This document shows positions 8,541-17,760 of a DNA stretch of 64,000 nucleotides, one piece after another (position 1 is the stretch's first letter; every line of letters begins with the position of its first letter). The notes under the pieces are model-generated. The model saw only the letters and a program-made list of their open reading frames with translations. It made no database searches and had not been told where the DNA came from. The translations under genes were made by a program, and so were the position numbers. Source of the DNA: CAWGYT01 sp963826795. Lineage in GTDB: Bacteria > Planctomycetota > Planctomycetia > Pirellulales > Pirellulaceae. Location of the stretch: positions 225,497 through 289,496 of the forward strand of contig CAWGYT010000007.1 in NCBI GenBank assembly GCA_963826795.1, read 5' to 3'.

Positions 8541-10562
8541 ATGTGCGGAATTGCCGGCTGCATCCAACCGGACACGCCAGCCGAACGGCACATGCAGGGT
8601 TTGGAGCGAATGCTGGCAGCGATTTCGCATCGCGGGCCTGACGATGCCGGCATCTGGACTCTCCCGACGCACGGACTGGGACTCGCCCATCGACGGCTGG
8701 CCATTCAGGACTTGTCGTCGGCCGGCCATCAACCGATGTTCGCTCCCGACGGCAGCTGGGGCTTGGTTTACAACGGCGAGATCTACAACGCCGAGGCGTT
8801 GCGTGCCCAACTACCGAACTCGATTCGCTGGCGTGGGACGAGTGACACCGAAGTCCTCTTGGCGGCGTTCCAGCATTGGGGCATCGAGACCACGTTGCCG
8901 CGGGTCTTGGGGATGTTTGCGATGGCCGTCTGGCAGCGTGACTCGCAGCAGGTGACGTTGATTCGAGACCGACTGGGCATCAAGCCGCTCTATTACAGCA
9001 TTCAAGGTAGCCAGGTCTTTTGGGCTTCGGAACTCAAATCGCTGCTCGCTCATCCTGACTTCCAGGCCGAGATCGATCCCGCGGCGCTCCGCCGCTTCCT
9101 GCGATTCGGGTATATCTCGGCGCCGAGTTCTATTTTTCGGCAGACGTGGAAACTGCGTCCCGGGACCTGGTTGCGATTCCGCCTCGATCAGCCGCATTCG
9201 CCGGTCTCGCACACCTATTGGGACGCCGCCGAGGTGGCCGCACAGGGCCGTCAGTCGCCGCTCGCAGGCGACGAGCGCGAATTGGCCGAGGCGACTCGGT
9301 CGTTGCTGTCTGAGGTGGTTGCCGATCATCTTGTGGCCGACGTGCCAGTCGGCGCATTTCTGTCCGGAGGCATCGACTCGTCCCTCGTCGTGGCCCTGAT
9401 GCGACAAGTGACGAGTCAGCCCTTGCACAGCTTCGCAATCGGTTTTGACGAACCGGAGTTTGACGAAGCGCCCTACGCGAAGCAGGTCGCGGATACGTTG
9501 GACGTTGTTCATTGCGAGTCCTACGTCAGTTCGCGACAGATTGTGGAATGGATCCCCCGCTGGCCGGCGCTGTACTGCGAGCCGTTCAGCGACACCTCGG
9601 GGCTGCCGACCCTGTTGGTCTCGCACCTGGCTCGCCAATCTGCGACGGTGGTGTTGACCGGAGACGGTGGTGACGAATTGTTCGCTGGCTATCGCCGCTA
9701 TCAACAGGCAATCGTCCTTGACGGTCGACTCCGCCGCGTACCGGCACAATTACGTCAATTGCTAAGTGCGGTTCTCGAGCTGCCTTCCACCGCAACCTAC
9801 CAGCAGCTCGAGCCGCTGCAGCGTTGGCTGGCAGGAGGTTTTTCTGACGGGCTGGCCGAGAGCGTCCGCAAGACGCGAATGCTGCTCTCGGCGACTCATC
9901 GCAAGTCTCTCTACGAATGCCTGGCGTCCATTTCGTACGACGCGAACCGACGAGGCGTCGTGTGGGACGACGATCCGCTGCCGCACGGGGACGGTCAGCG
10001 ATGTCCCCAAGAAACCGCCTGGCGCGACGATTGGGATCTGCTGTCCAATATGCAGCTTTGGGACAGTCAGGTCTATCTGCCGAATGACATCCTGCACAAG
10101 GTGGACATCGCCAGCATGGCCGTTGGGCTGGAAGTTCGCGTTCCCTTGCTGGACCATCGCGTCTACGAATGGGCATGGCGCATTCCGGACGGCCTGAAGA
10201 TGTCAGGGGGCCAAGGCAAAGTGATCCTGCGCCGCGTCTTGGATCGTTTCCTGCCGTCGTCCCTGATCAATCGCCCGAAGCGGGGCTTCAGTGCGCCGCT
10301 CGACGGATGGCTCCGCGGCCCGTTGCGTGACTGGGCCGAGTCGCTGCTGGAGCCGAGCCAACTCGAGGCGAGCGGACTGCTGCGTGAAAACGTCGTCCAC
10401 GGTTATTGGAACGATCTGTTGCTTGGTCGAGCGGGACACGCCCGGATTTGGCCTCTGCTGGTTTTCCTCGCCTGGCAGCAGCACTATGGCATCGCGGGGT
10501 CGGAAAGCGCGGGATCGTCCCTACCTGCCGACTTACGCACGGCGCCGGGTCGTTCGCCGTGA
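8541..10562 (+). CDS. asnB: AsnB-type glutamine-hydrolysing asparagine synthase
   Basis: A 673-residue two-domain enzyme. The N-terminal class II glutamine amidotransferase has the nucleophile Cys2 (MCGIAGC), RRLAIQDLS (51-59) and NGEIYN (78-83). The synthetase domain has the PP-loop SGGIDSS at 275-281 and GDGGDELFAGYRR downstream. In polysaccharide loci such enzymes often amidate sugar acids or act on other substrates instead of making free asparagine; that specificity is inference. It heads a rightward block of glycosyltransferases. The length fits the 600-670 residue subfamily found in exopolysaccharide clusters. Confidence 0.92.
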   Translation: MCGIAGCIQPDTPAERHMQGLERMLAAISHRGPDDAGIWTLPTHGLGLAHRRLAIQDLSSAGHQPMFAPDGSWGLVYNGEIYNAEALRAQLPNSIRWRGTSDTEVLLAAFQHWGIETTLPRVLGMFAMAVWQRDSQQVTLIRDRLGIKPLYYSIQGSQVFWASELKSLLAHPDFQAEIDPAALRRFLRFGYISAPSSIFRQTWKLRPGTWLRFRLDQPHSPVSHTYWDAAEVAAQGRQSPLAGDERELAEATRSLLSEVVADHLVADVPVGAFLSGGIDSSLVVALMRQVTSQPLHSFAIGFDEPEFDEAPYAKQVADTLDVVHCESYVSSRQIVEWIPRWPALYCEPFSDTSGLPTLLVSHLARQSATVVLTGDGGDELFAGYRRYQQAIVLDGRLRRVPAQLRQLLSAVLELPSTATYQQLEPLQRWLAGGFSDGLAESVRKTRMLLSATHRKSLYECLASISYDANRRGVVWDDDPLPHGDGQRCPQETAWRDDWDLLSNMQLWDSQVYLPNDILHKVDIASMAVGLEVRVPLLDHRVYEWAWRIPDGLKMSGGQGKVILRRVLDRFLPSSLINRPKRGFSAPLDGWLRGPLRDWAESLLEPSQLEASGLLRENVVHGYWNDLLLGRAGHARIWPLLVFLAWQQHYGIAGSESAGSSLPADLRTAPGRSP

Positions 10563-10627
10563 TCGCCTGGCAATCCCTCGAGACGAACGGATGAAGCACT
10601 GCCCAATCCCCGCACGCGAATGAACTC

Positions 10628-11782
10628 ATGAACATTTTGTACGCCACGCGCGCCGCCGTCCCGTATCCGTCGGCCGCCAGTCTGAACACGGTCCAGATGT
10701 GCCAGGGCCTGTCCCGACTTGGACACCACGTCACGCTGGTGCTCGGGAGAAAATTCTGGCGACCGACGCTCGGAACCCGTGACTGGTCGGCCTATTTCGG
10801 CTTCCGGCCTGAGTTTCAGACGCGCCGCCTTTGGGAGCTGCCGCGCACCGGTTACGGGTTCGACCAACGGATCGTCGAACTCGCCTATCGCACGCGATCG
10901 CTGATCTACCTGCGTTATCCCCGAATGCTCTCGCGTCTGGCGAAGCGGCCCGTTCCGACACTGCTGGAAATTCATTCAGCACTCACGGCCGGCGAGCGTC
11001 AACTCGTCGCCGAACACCTGAAGCGAGGCGTCTTGATGGGCGTGATCGTGATCACGTCCGCGCTGCGAGACCACCTCGGCTCCACACCGGAGCTGGCAGC
11101 CTTCCGACACCGATTCTTCGTGGCGCCGGACGCCGTCCAGTGGGAACGATTCGCCAATCTGCCGTTGGCCGGAAATCTTCCGCGAGTTGGCTATCTGGGC
11201 AGCCTGTTTCCTGGCAAAGGCATGGAACAAATCGTACAGATCGCCGCCCGTTTGCCGGGAGTGTCGTTTGAGACGTACGGTGGCCAGCCGGCCGACCGCA
11301 GGCGGTGGCGAACCCAGGTCGCGAAGCTCCCAAACCTCGAGCTTGGTCGACAGCTCAAACCGGCCGAAGTACCGCAACACCTCAGCCGATTCGGGATCGC
11401 GCTGTTGCCGAATCAGCCATCGGTCAAGTTGCCAAACGGGGAAGACATCGGATCGTTCACGTCGCCGATGAAGCTATTTGAGTACATGGCGGCGGGCCAG
11501 GCGATCGTGGCTTCGGACCTGCCCGTGCTGAGGGAAGTGCTGCGTCACGAGGAGAACTGCTTGCTGGTGCCACATGATGAACCGCAAGCCTGGGCCGACG
11601 CCATCCAGCGCCTCCAGCGCGACGTGGCGCTGGCTCATCGACTGGCCGCGACGGCGCGACATGAGGCCCGCGAGCGATATTCGTATGAAACGCGCTTCCG
11701 CAAGATCTTCGCTCATTTCCCCTGTGAATCGCGTGCCTTCTTCGAGGGAACTTCGTCCTTGCCAAGAGCCGCTGCCGCCTGA
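10628..11782 (+). CDS. GT4-family glycosyltransferase
   Basis: A 384-residue GT-B protein. The N-terminal half begins MNILYATRAAVPYPSA (donor/acceptor fold start). The C-terminal half has VGYLGSLFPGKG (near 190) and SPMKLFEYMAAGQAIVASDLP (near 275), which is the GT4 EX7E-like region, with E in LFEYMAAG. It transfers a sugar from an activated donor during repeat-unit assembly at the inner leaflet. It lies 65 bp after asnB and 12 bp before the polymerase gene. Sugar specificity cannot be read from the sequence. Confidence 0.88.
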   Translation: MNILYATRAAVPYPSAASLNTVQMCQGLSRLGHHVTLVLGRKFWRPTLGTRDWSAYFGFRPEFQTRRLWELPRTGYGFDQRIVELAYRTRSLIYLRYPRMLSRLAKRPVPTLLEIHSALTAGERQLVAEHLKRGVLMGVIVITSALRDHLGSTPELAAFRHRFFVAPDAVQWERFANLPLAGNLPRVGYLGSLFPGKGMEQIVQIAARLPGVSFETYGGQPADRRRWRTQVAKLPNLELGRQLKPAEVPQHLSRFGIALLPNQPSVKLPNGEDIGSFTSPMKLFEYMAAGQAIVASDLPVLREVLRHEENCLLVPHDEPQAWADAIQRLQRDVALAHRLAATARHEARERYSYETRFRKIFAHFPCESRAFFEGTSSLPRAAAA

Positions 11783-11794
11783 CGATCGTGTCTC

Positions 11795-13156
11795 ATGAGC
11801 CGTCAATCGTTACTCGTCGTACCGATGTTTCTGCTGATCTACGGGCCGAAGACCAGCGGCTGGCTCGACGTGGTCTCGATCACGTCCGTGGTGCTGGTCG
11901 CGGTGCATTTCTCGATCCTGAACACGACCCACATTCCGGTCGCGGCTCGCAACCGAATGTTGACCCTGCTGGCCGCCTTCGGCCTGCTGCTGGGCTATGC
12001 CACGGGCCATCACCTGTGCCAGCTTGATCCGAATTCGTATCAGGTTTTGCGGTTCGGCCGTGTCATCGTCAACTTCCTGGGCGTCGCAGCTCTGGTCAGT
12101 CTGTACTACCGTTGGCTGGGCGATGCGGCAAGCTCATTGATCTTGCGACACTTGTTGCACTGTCTCGTGATCCACGCGGCAATCATGCTGTGCATGTTCC
12201 AGTCCGATGGTTTTCGCGATCTGATCGTCAATCACGTCGTGCAGGCCGACCCGGACTCGCGCACCTACCTGGCCAAGGCAACCGGATACCGAATCGCCGG
12301 CCTGACGGACTCCTGGGATGCGCTGTCGGGACTGCAAAGCCTGGGACTGTTGATGCTGCCCGTGCTGTTGACGCGACAAGTCCGATTCTCCTACGTCTAC
12401 GCGATTCTGGCGACGCCGCTGTTGCTGTTTTCAGTGGCCATCTCGGGCCGGACGGGATTCGTCACTAGCGCGATCCTCATGCCCGTTGCGGTCGCCTTCA
12501 CGAACCTGCGGAAATTGCATCGGACCACCTTGGTTGCCGTGGCCGTCTCGATGCTCGTCACGGGGCTGCTGCTGGGTCCGCTTCGCAACGCCTGCCTCGA
12601 GGCCCTCGAGGACAGCTCGCTGGGTCGCACGATCGCGATGTTCGGCCTCGACTACCGGACGGCCGACCACGGCGGTGAGCACTTCTCGGACACGTTGGCG
12701 GGCATCCTTCAGGAACATTATTTCTTGCCGGAAACCTGGGGCACGCTGCTGCTGGGGACCGGAGGGTCAGGGCGTGAAAGTTGGGACTACGTCCCGGCCG
12801 ACAACGGCTTGGTTTTGAATCTGCATAGCCTGGGCCTGGGCGGCTTTCTGGTGATTTACGGCACGATGGCCTGGTTGACGTGGAGCGGCCTGCGCGTGCG
12901 GCGATACGATCTGCAAGTGGCCGGCGTTTGTGTGTTGGCGCTCGGCTTGATCCTGTTAATTGACATCAAGGTGATGTATGTCTTTTCACGCAACGGATTC
13001 ACGGTGATGCTGTTGCCGGTCCTGGTCAGCTGGTGGGAGTCGGCTCGAGCCAGGCCGACGGGAAGGCGAGGCCGTCCCGTAATTTCGCCCTCCCGTAATT
13101 TCGCCCGAATTCAAGGTTGGAACGCCAAAGCTCATGCAAGTCTTCATCACGAGTGA
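11795..13156 (+). CDS. Wzy/O-antigen-ligase-like polysaccharide polymerase
   Basis: A 453-residue polytopic protein with roughly 10-12 hydrophobic segments and one large extracytoplasmic loop (about 255-345, with GRESWDYVPADNGLVLNLHS). This is the layout of Wzy and WaaL proteins, which have low sequence identity and are usually recognised by topology. The gene overlaps the next glycosyltransferase by 23 bases, so its last residues may be dispensable or the real end is as given. Context (flippase, co-polymerase, export lipoprotein) supports a Wzy role over WaaL. Confidence 0.75.
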   Translation: MSRQSLLVVPMFLLIYGPKTSGWLDVVSITSVVLVAVHFSILNTTHIPVAARNRMLTLLAAFGLLLGYATGHHLCQLDPNSYQVLRFGRVIVNFLGVAALVSLYYRWLGDAASSLILRHLLHCLVIHAAIMLCMFQSDGFRDLIVNHVVQADPDSRTYLAKATGYRIAGLTDSWDALSGLQSLGLLMLPVLLTRQVRFSYVYAILATPLLLFSVAISGRTGFVTSAILMPVAVAFTNLRKLHRTTLVAVAVSMLVTGLLLGPLRNACLEALEDSSLGRTIAMFGLDYRTADHGGEHFSDTLAGILQEHYFLPETWGTLLLGTGGSGRESWDYVPADNGLVLNLHSLGLGGFLVIYGTMAWLTWSGLRVRRYDLQVAGVCVLALGLILLIDIKVMYVFSRNGFTVMLLPVLVSWWESARARPTGRRGRPVISPSRNFARIQGWNAKAHASLHHE

Positions 13157-14342
13157 AAGTCGCTTCTTCTGCGGCGCGGGGGGCGAGCCCGTCTGTGTTG
13201 ACGGAACCTACGGCTACGCGTTTTGGCGGCGCTACTTGGACGTCTTTGACGACGTCGTCGTGCTCGCTCGATGCAATCCGCGCCAGGTCGACGGCGGTCA
13301 CGCGGTCGGCGGACCGGGCGTGACCGTCTGCCCGTTGCCCGATTCGCGCGGCGCCGGAGGGGCGCTTCGTCGCTGGCGTTGCTGGCAACGGGAAGTGCGT
13401 CGACGCGTTTCGCACGACGGTGCCTGGATTTTGCGGATGCCCGGGCAGATTGGCACCTTGCTAGGACAGGAATTGCGCGGGGCAGGCATCCCGTACGCCG
13501 TCGAAGCGATCGGCGATCCGGCCACGGTTTTTGCACCGGGCAGTTACCGCCATCCGCTCCGACCTTGGCTCAGGCACTACTTCGAAAACGCGATGCGGTC
13601 GGCCTGCCAACACGCGATGGCCGTCTCGTACGTCACGCGGAGTTACCTCCAAGTGCGTTACCCGGCATCTCCCTGGGCGTTCACAACGGACTATTCAAGT
13701 GTCGAGATGCCTCCCGACGCGTATCTCCGCGAGCCGCGTGTCGCCGCCAGATCCACGACCACACCACGCATCGTCAGCGTGGGGACGATGAGCCAGCGAT
13801 ACAAGGGGCAGCAGGACTTGCTGGAGGCCCTCGCGATCACTCGCCGCCGCGGCCTCCCCTGGCGACTGAGTCTGGTGGGCGACGGCCGCTACCGATCAGA
13901 GCTGACCCGTCAGGCCCAGCGGCTGGGTCTGGACGATTGCGTGCAATTCTGCGGCCAGCTGCCGGCCGGCGAATCGGTGCGTCAGGTGTTGGACCAAGCG
14001 GATCTGTTCGTGCTCGTTTCGCGCGGTGCCGAGGGTTTGCCACGGGCCATCATTGAGGCTCAAGCACGCGGCTTGCCGTGCCTGGGAACGCCGATCGGCG
14101 GAATTCCGGAATTGCTGGAACCAACCGAGCTCGTGCCTCCGGCGAACCCTCCCGCGCTGGCATCGGCGATCGAACGCTTGCTGGGTGACCCGGCGCGCCT
14201 GGCCGCGCTGTCGCGTGCGAACCTGGAGCGGGCGCGGAGTTTTTCGTCAGCGAGTTTGCGCGAGCGACGTCGGCGGTTCTACGAAGTGGTCCAAGAGGGG
14301 ACGCAATGCCATCGTTCCGTGCGACGTCGCAGGAGCGCCTGA
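13134..14342 (+). CDS. GT4-family glycosyltransferase
   Basis: A 402-residue GT-B enzyme. The N-terminal domain begins MQVFITSESRFFCG. The C-terminal Rossmann domain has IVSVGTMSQRYKGQQDLLEA (near 203), SLVGDGRYRSEL (near 242) and the catalytic/nucleotide region SRGAEGLPRAIIEAQARGLP (near 292), with the two conserved glutamates in EX7E spacing. It overlaps the polymerase gene by 23 bp and ends one base before the next start. The acceptor and donor are unknown. Confidence 0.88.
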   Translation: MQVFITSESRFFCGAGGEPVCVDGTYGYAFWRRYLDVFDDVVVLARCNPRQVDGGHAVGGPGVTVCPLPDSRGAGGALRRWRCWQREVRRRVSHDGAWILRMPGQIGTLLGQELRGAGIPYAVEAIGDPATVFAPGSYRHPLRPWLRHYFENAMRSACQHAMAVSYVTRSYLQVRYPASPWAFTTDYSSVEMPPDAYLREPRVAARSTTTPRIVSVGTMSQRYKGQQDLLEALAITRRRGLPWRLSLVGDGRYRSELTRQAQRLGLDDCVQFCGQLPAGESVRQVLDQADLFVLVSRGAEGLPRAIIEAQARGLPCLGTPIGGIPELLEPTELVPPANPPALASAIERLLGDPARLAALSRANLERARSFSSASLRERRRRFYEVVQEGTQCHRSVRRRRSA

Positions 14343-14343
14343 C

Positions 14344-15564
14344 ATGGTTCGTCTGGTTCACATTACGACGCTCCCCCAAACCGCCGCATCGTTCTTGCAG
14401 GGACAGCTCGGTTGGCTCCGTCAACACGGAATGGACATCACCATCATCAGCTCACCCGGTGCGCAGCTGTCGGCGTTTGCTGAGCAAGAGGGAATCCACT
14501 GGCAGGCCGTGCCGTTGCAGCGAGCGATCTCGCCGGGCCGCGATCTGGCGGCCGTCCGTTGCCTCGCGAAACATCTGAGCCGAATCCGTCCGCACATCGT
14601 GCATGCCCATACACCCAAGGCAGGGCTCGTCGGGATGCTGGCCGCAACCTGGTGTCAGGTGCCGGTCCGGATCTATCATTTGCATGGACTGCGGTTCGAG
14701 ACGTCGCAGGGAACACGACGCGGGATCCTGCACTTCGCCGAGCGAACGACGTGTCGTTTGGCCCACCGCGTGCTGTGCGTCAGCAACTCACTTCGTGAGC
14801 GTGGCCTGGAGGAAAATCTGTTCGGCTCGGATAAGTGCCGCGTGCTCGCCCACGGCAGCATCAACGGTCTGGACGTCGATCGTTTTGTCTGTGGTTTAGA
14901 TCGAGCTGGTCTGCGACGAGCGGTGCGCCAGCGTTTCGGCATTCCGACCGAGGCGCCCTGCCTGGGATTCGTGGGTCGCCTGGTGCGCGACAAGGGCGTC
15001 GTCGACTTGCACGCAGCTTGGCGCCGACTTCGCGCGGAATTTCCCGCCCTGCACCTGCTGCTGGTCGGTCCCTTCGAGACCCAGGATCCCGTTCCGCCGG
15101 AAGTGCGAGTTGACTTCCAGCAAGACCCGCGCGTGCACTTGACGGGCCTGGACTGGGAACCGCGGCCGTACTACGCCGCGATGGACGTCTTCACTCTCCC
15201 GTCGCACCGGGAGGGATTAGGCAATGTGCTGCTGGAGGCCAGCGCCATGGAGCTGCCAGTGGTCGGATGCCACGTCACGGGCTGCGTCGACGCCGTGGCG
15301 CCGGACGAGACAGGAAGGCTGGTCCCACCCAAGGATCCAGCGGCCCTGGCCGCGGCGATCGCACAATACCTGCAAGATCCACAGCTCGCCCGCGCTCACG
15401 GTCAAGCGGGACGCGATTGGGTGCGTGGACGATTCGCCCCACCGCAGATTTGGCAAGCCGGCCTGGAAGAATACGGCGCACTGCTGCGGGGGAAAGGCAT
15501 TGTGGCAGAAAGCCATCCTCGCAGCCGGCCGACAAGGCCCTTGTCGCAGCCGGCGAGTACCTGA
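14344..15564 (+). CDS. GT4-family glycosyltransferase
   Basis: A 406-residue GT-B glycosyltransferase. The frame is open from 14026, but the ATG at 14344 is preferred: it has AGGAG eight bases upstream and follows the preceding stop by one base. The N-terminal domain has HIVHAHTPKAGLVGMLAA (near 88), like CapM/WcaA-type transferases. The C-terminal domain has LGFVGRLVRDKGVVDL (near 207) and PSHREGLGNVLLEASAMELP (near 287), the EX7E region. It is the last gene of the rightward block and is followed by a hairpin at 15614-15643. Confidence 0.9.
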   Translation: MVRLVHITTLPQTAASFLQGQLGWLRQHGMDITIISSPGAQLSAFAEQEGIHWQAVPLQRAISPGRDLAAVRCLAKHLSRIRPHIVHAHTPKAGLVGMLAATWCQVPVRIYHLHGLRFETSQGTRRGILHFAERTTCRLAHRVLCVSNSLRERGLEENLFGSDKCRVLAHGSINGLDVDRFVCGLDRAGLRRAVRQRFGIPTEAPCLGFVGRLVRDKGVVDLHAAWRRLRAEFPALHLLLVGPFETQDPVPPEVRVDFQQDPRVHLTGLDWEPRPYYAAMDVFTLPSHREGLGNVLLEASAMELPVVGCHVTGCVDAVAPDETGRLVPPKDPAALAAAIAQYLQDPQLARAHGQAGRDWVRGRFAPPQIWQAGLEEYGALLRGKGIVAESHPRSRPTRPLSQPAST

Positions 15565-15613
15565 CTTGCCGAGAATTTCCGCCGCAGGCCGGCTGAAGCT
15601 CGTCCGCGTGAGT

Positions 15614-15646
15614 CACGCACGAAGACAACGGGTTTCGTGCGTGTTT
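15614..15646 (+). terminator. Hairpin terminator after the glycosyltransferase block
   Basis: Perfect 10-bp inverted repeat CACGCACGAA / TTCGTGCGTG with a 10-base loop, followed by TTT. It lies 50 bp past the last glycosyltransferase stop. The short T-run makes it weaker than a classical terminator, but no gene follows on this strand until 16507. Confidence 0.55.
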
Positions 15647-15774
15647 CCGCTCAACGACGAGCTTCTTGCCACGAGGCCGTCGCTGCGATCGGGGCTCCAT
15701 TCAGCACCGAAACGCCTCGCCGCCACGTTCGATACACCGGATGGCGACCATTCCCGGCCGAGCGCCACCAGCTC

Positions 15775-16188
15775 TTACGGCTTCGGCTGCGCGATCCAGT
15801 CCTGGACCGTCTCCGGGCGATTGTCGGGTTCGGCCGGCTGAGACCACGGGGAGAAGATACTTCGCTTCGCCAGGCGGGCCTCCTCACGCATCTTCTTGCT
15901 GGAGTTCTTCGCGTTCTCGCTCGAACGACGCACTCGGTCCTGCGTTTCGGGCATCAGCCAGGGCGGAACCGCTTGCTTGGTCTTCGCAAAGAACGACTTG
16001 GTGCCGTTGTTCATCTTGCGCCAGAGCGAGGGTTCGTTCGACGCGGGATAGAGGCCCCGAGGCGGTGCCTCCTTCTTGCCGAACGAAGGGATGAGTTTCT
16101 TGAATGACCAATTCGATTCGGCCATCGCTTGATTCGCGGTCACCGCAAAGAGGACCGTCACGAGCATGGCGAGACGTGCAAACCTCAC
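15775..16188 (-). CDS. Hypothetical secreted basic protein, planctomycete-type
   Basis: A 137-residue protein. GTG at 16188 is the chosen start, as AGGAG lies eight bases upstream and the signal peptide (RLAMLVTVLFAVTANQAMA) starts there; the frame is open to 16275. The mature part is basic and repeats a PSLWRKMNNGTKSFFAKTK style of sequence followed by a charged segment. I recall similar proteins in Pirellulales but know no function. No domains, cysteines or metal motifs are visible. Confidence 0.65.
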   Translation of the reverse strand: MRFARLAMLVTVLFAVTANQAMAESNWSFKKLIPSFGKKEAPPRGLYPASNEPSLWRKMNNGTKSFFAKTKQAVPPWLMPETQDRVRRSSENAKNSSKKMREEARLAKRSIFSPWSQPAEPDNRPETVQDWIAQPKP

Positions 16189-16506
16189 GACAGATTCTCC
16201 TAAGAATTGAGGAACTGGACGGGCATGCGGGCGTTGCGACGTGCGCGTAATGGTCGCGGTCCACGCACCGGTCACCCAGCCAAGGGGGCGGAGTGTGTCA
16301 GAATCCCGGACGGCTGTCCAGGTCGATTTGTGGTCATTAGAATGGGGCCTGGCGGGGGGGCTGATTGTGGGCCGACGGCCCCCTCATCCGGCCTTCGGTT
16401 CCCTTCTCCCGCGTATGGAGAAGGGACAGGTCCCGCATGGGGGAGAGCCAGGGACTCGGCGCGTGGTTCGTTCCGGGTTGCGTTGCTCCTTGCGAAAGTC
16501 AAAACG
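16189..16506. other. Gene-free stretch between the secreted protein and proC
   Basis: Divergent promoter space. It contains the third copy of the palindromic dispersed element (separate entry). No small gene or RNA is recognised. Confidence 0.5.
16378..16429. repeat. Third copy of the CCCTCATCCGG...CTTCTCCC element
   Basis: Leader CCCTCATCCGGCCTTCGG followed by the arms CCCTTCTCCC and GGAGAAGGGACAG around GCGTAT. Its leader is identical over 18 bases to the copy at 7408-7425. Confidence 0.8.
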
Positions 16507-17303
16507 ATGCGGATTGGGTTTATTGGCGGCGGACAGATGGCGCGGGCCTTGGCTCAAGGATTCGTCGCACAGGGGCGAATCGCAGGCGGTGACGTGCGAG
16601 TGGCCGATTGCGCGGCGGGGCGCGGGAGGCGTTTTCGGAGTTGGTTCCGCAGGCCCTCGTCACGGACGACAATCGGCGCGTTGCTCGCGAGTCCGACCTC
16701 GTGCTGTTGGCGGTCAAGCCACCGCATCTGCCCGCGGTCTTCACCGAGCTGGTGCCGGTGCGTCCTGATTGCCTGGTCGTTTCGATCGCCGCGGGGGTGA
16801 CTCTGGCTCAGCTTTCGGCCGGCCTCAAGACCAGTCGCAACGTGCGTGTGATGCCCAACGCCGCCTGCTTGATCGGCCAGGGCGCTGCCGGATTCTGCCG
16901 CGGCGAGGGGGCGACCGAGGACGACGCGACGTGCGTTCGACACCTGCTGGAGGCCGTCGGACGAGCCTGGGAGCTGCCCGAAACGCTGCTGGACGCCGTC
17001 ACCGGCCTGTCGGGCTCGGGACCGGCGTTCGTGTTCCTGTTCATCGAGGCGCTGAGCGACGGGGGCGTCCAGATGGGCTTGTCCCGCGAGGTTGCTCTGG
17101 AGTTGGCGGCCCAAACGGTGCAAGGCGCGGCCAACCTCATCCTCCAAACGGGCGACCACCCAGCCGTGCTGAAGGACCGCGTCGCCAGTCCGGGCGGAAC
17201 CACCATCGCCGGCCTCCAGGCCCTTGAGTCCCGCGCGTTTCGAGGCGCCGTGATGGCCGCAGTCGAGGCCGCAACCGTTCGCTCGCGCCAGCTAGGCCAG
17301 TAA
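16507..17303 (+). CDS. proC: Pyrroline-5-carboxylate reductase, with one frame break
   Basis: ProC reduces pyrroline-5-carboxylate to proline with NAD(P)H. The N-terminus MRIGFIGGGQMARALAQGF is the dinucleotide-binding start and lies in one frame. The rest, from AREAFSELVPQAL onward, including LLAVKPP, VRVMPNAACLIGQG and the family signature VASPGGTTIAGLQALE, lies in the frame two bases later. The switch falls at about 16612-16622 in GCGGCGGGGCGCGGG, and adding one G restores AAGAREAF. The span of 797 bases fits a single missing base, with an expected length of 265 residues. All core motifs survive, so a sequencing error is more likely than a pseudogene. Confidence 0.88.
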
Positions 17304-17451
17304 CCGTCCGAGTGAAAACCTGAGGGGGGCGCGTCGTCCGTTGATCGGCACAAAGTTGACATCCCCGACCGATCCCGCTGAAACGTGGCTGTAAAACCGC
17401 CACAGAATGACTACACTCTAACGGATCTTCAGCCAAGAAAGGTTTTCGAGG

Positions 17452-17688
17452 GTGTCTTCGATCTTTTGCACGGTGGACGACAAGCACGTCCCCCTTTATC
17501 GCGTGCTTTGGGTATCGGCTGTTCCGCATTTTTGTGGACATGAAGACTGTCTGTACGAGGGACGGTACGAGATTCGTTTGGAACAAGATGAGTCCGTCTG
17601 GGCCAACCGCGAAGAGCGGGATGGCATGCTGACGGCGCTGGAAACCTGGCAAGGAGGGCTCGGCGGGCCACCCGAGAACTGGGAATAG
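17452..17688 (+). CDS. Small conserved planctomycete-type protein with Cys/His cluster
   Basis: A 78-residue protein starting with GTG. It has a hydrophobic central strand (LYRVLWVSAVPHF) and HFCGHEDC at about 26-33, with another Cys at residue 6 and His at 12. The Cys/His spacing could bind a metal, but this is inference. The remainder is acidic (YEIRLEQDESVWANREERDGML). I recall similar short proteins only from planctomycetes. It is followed 72 bp downstream by another protein of unknown role on the same strand. Confidence 0.7.
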   Translation: MSSIFCTVDDKHVPLYRVLWVSAVPHFCGHEDCLYEGRYEIRLEQDESVWANREERDGMLTALETWQGGLGGPPENWE

Positions 17689-17760
17689 GGCGCCGACCTG
17701 CCAACCGCAGAGATCGCTGCGGCCCATCCGTCCGTCGCACCCGAAAGAAAAGAAACCGAA

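Noticed and set aside
16507..17303. proC as a true pseudogene
   Set aside because: Both halves keep all motifs, and one base in a G-run restores the frame. The same type of break occurs in guaA and ettA, which favours error.
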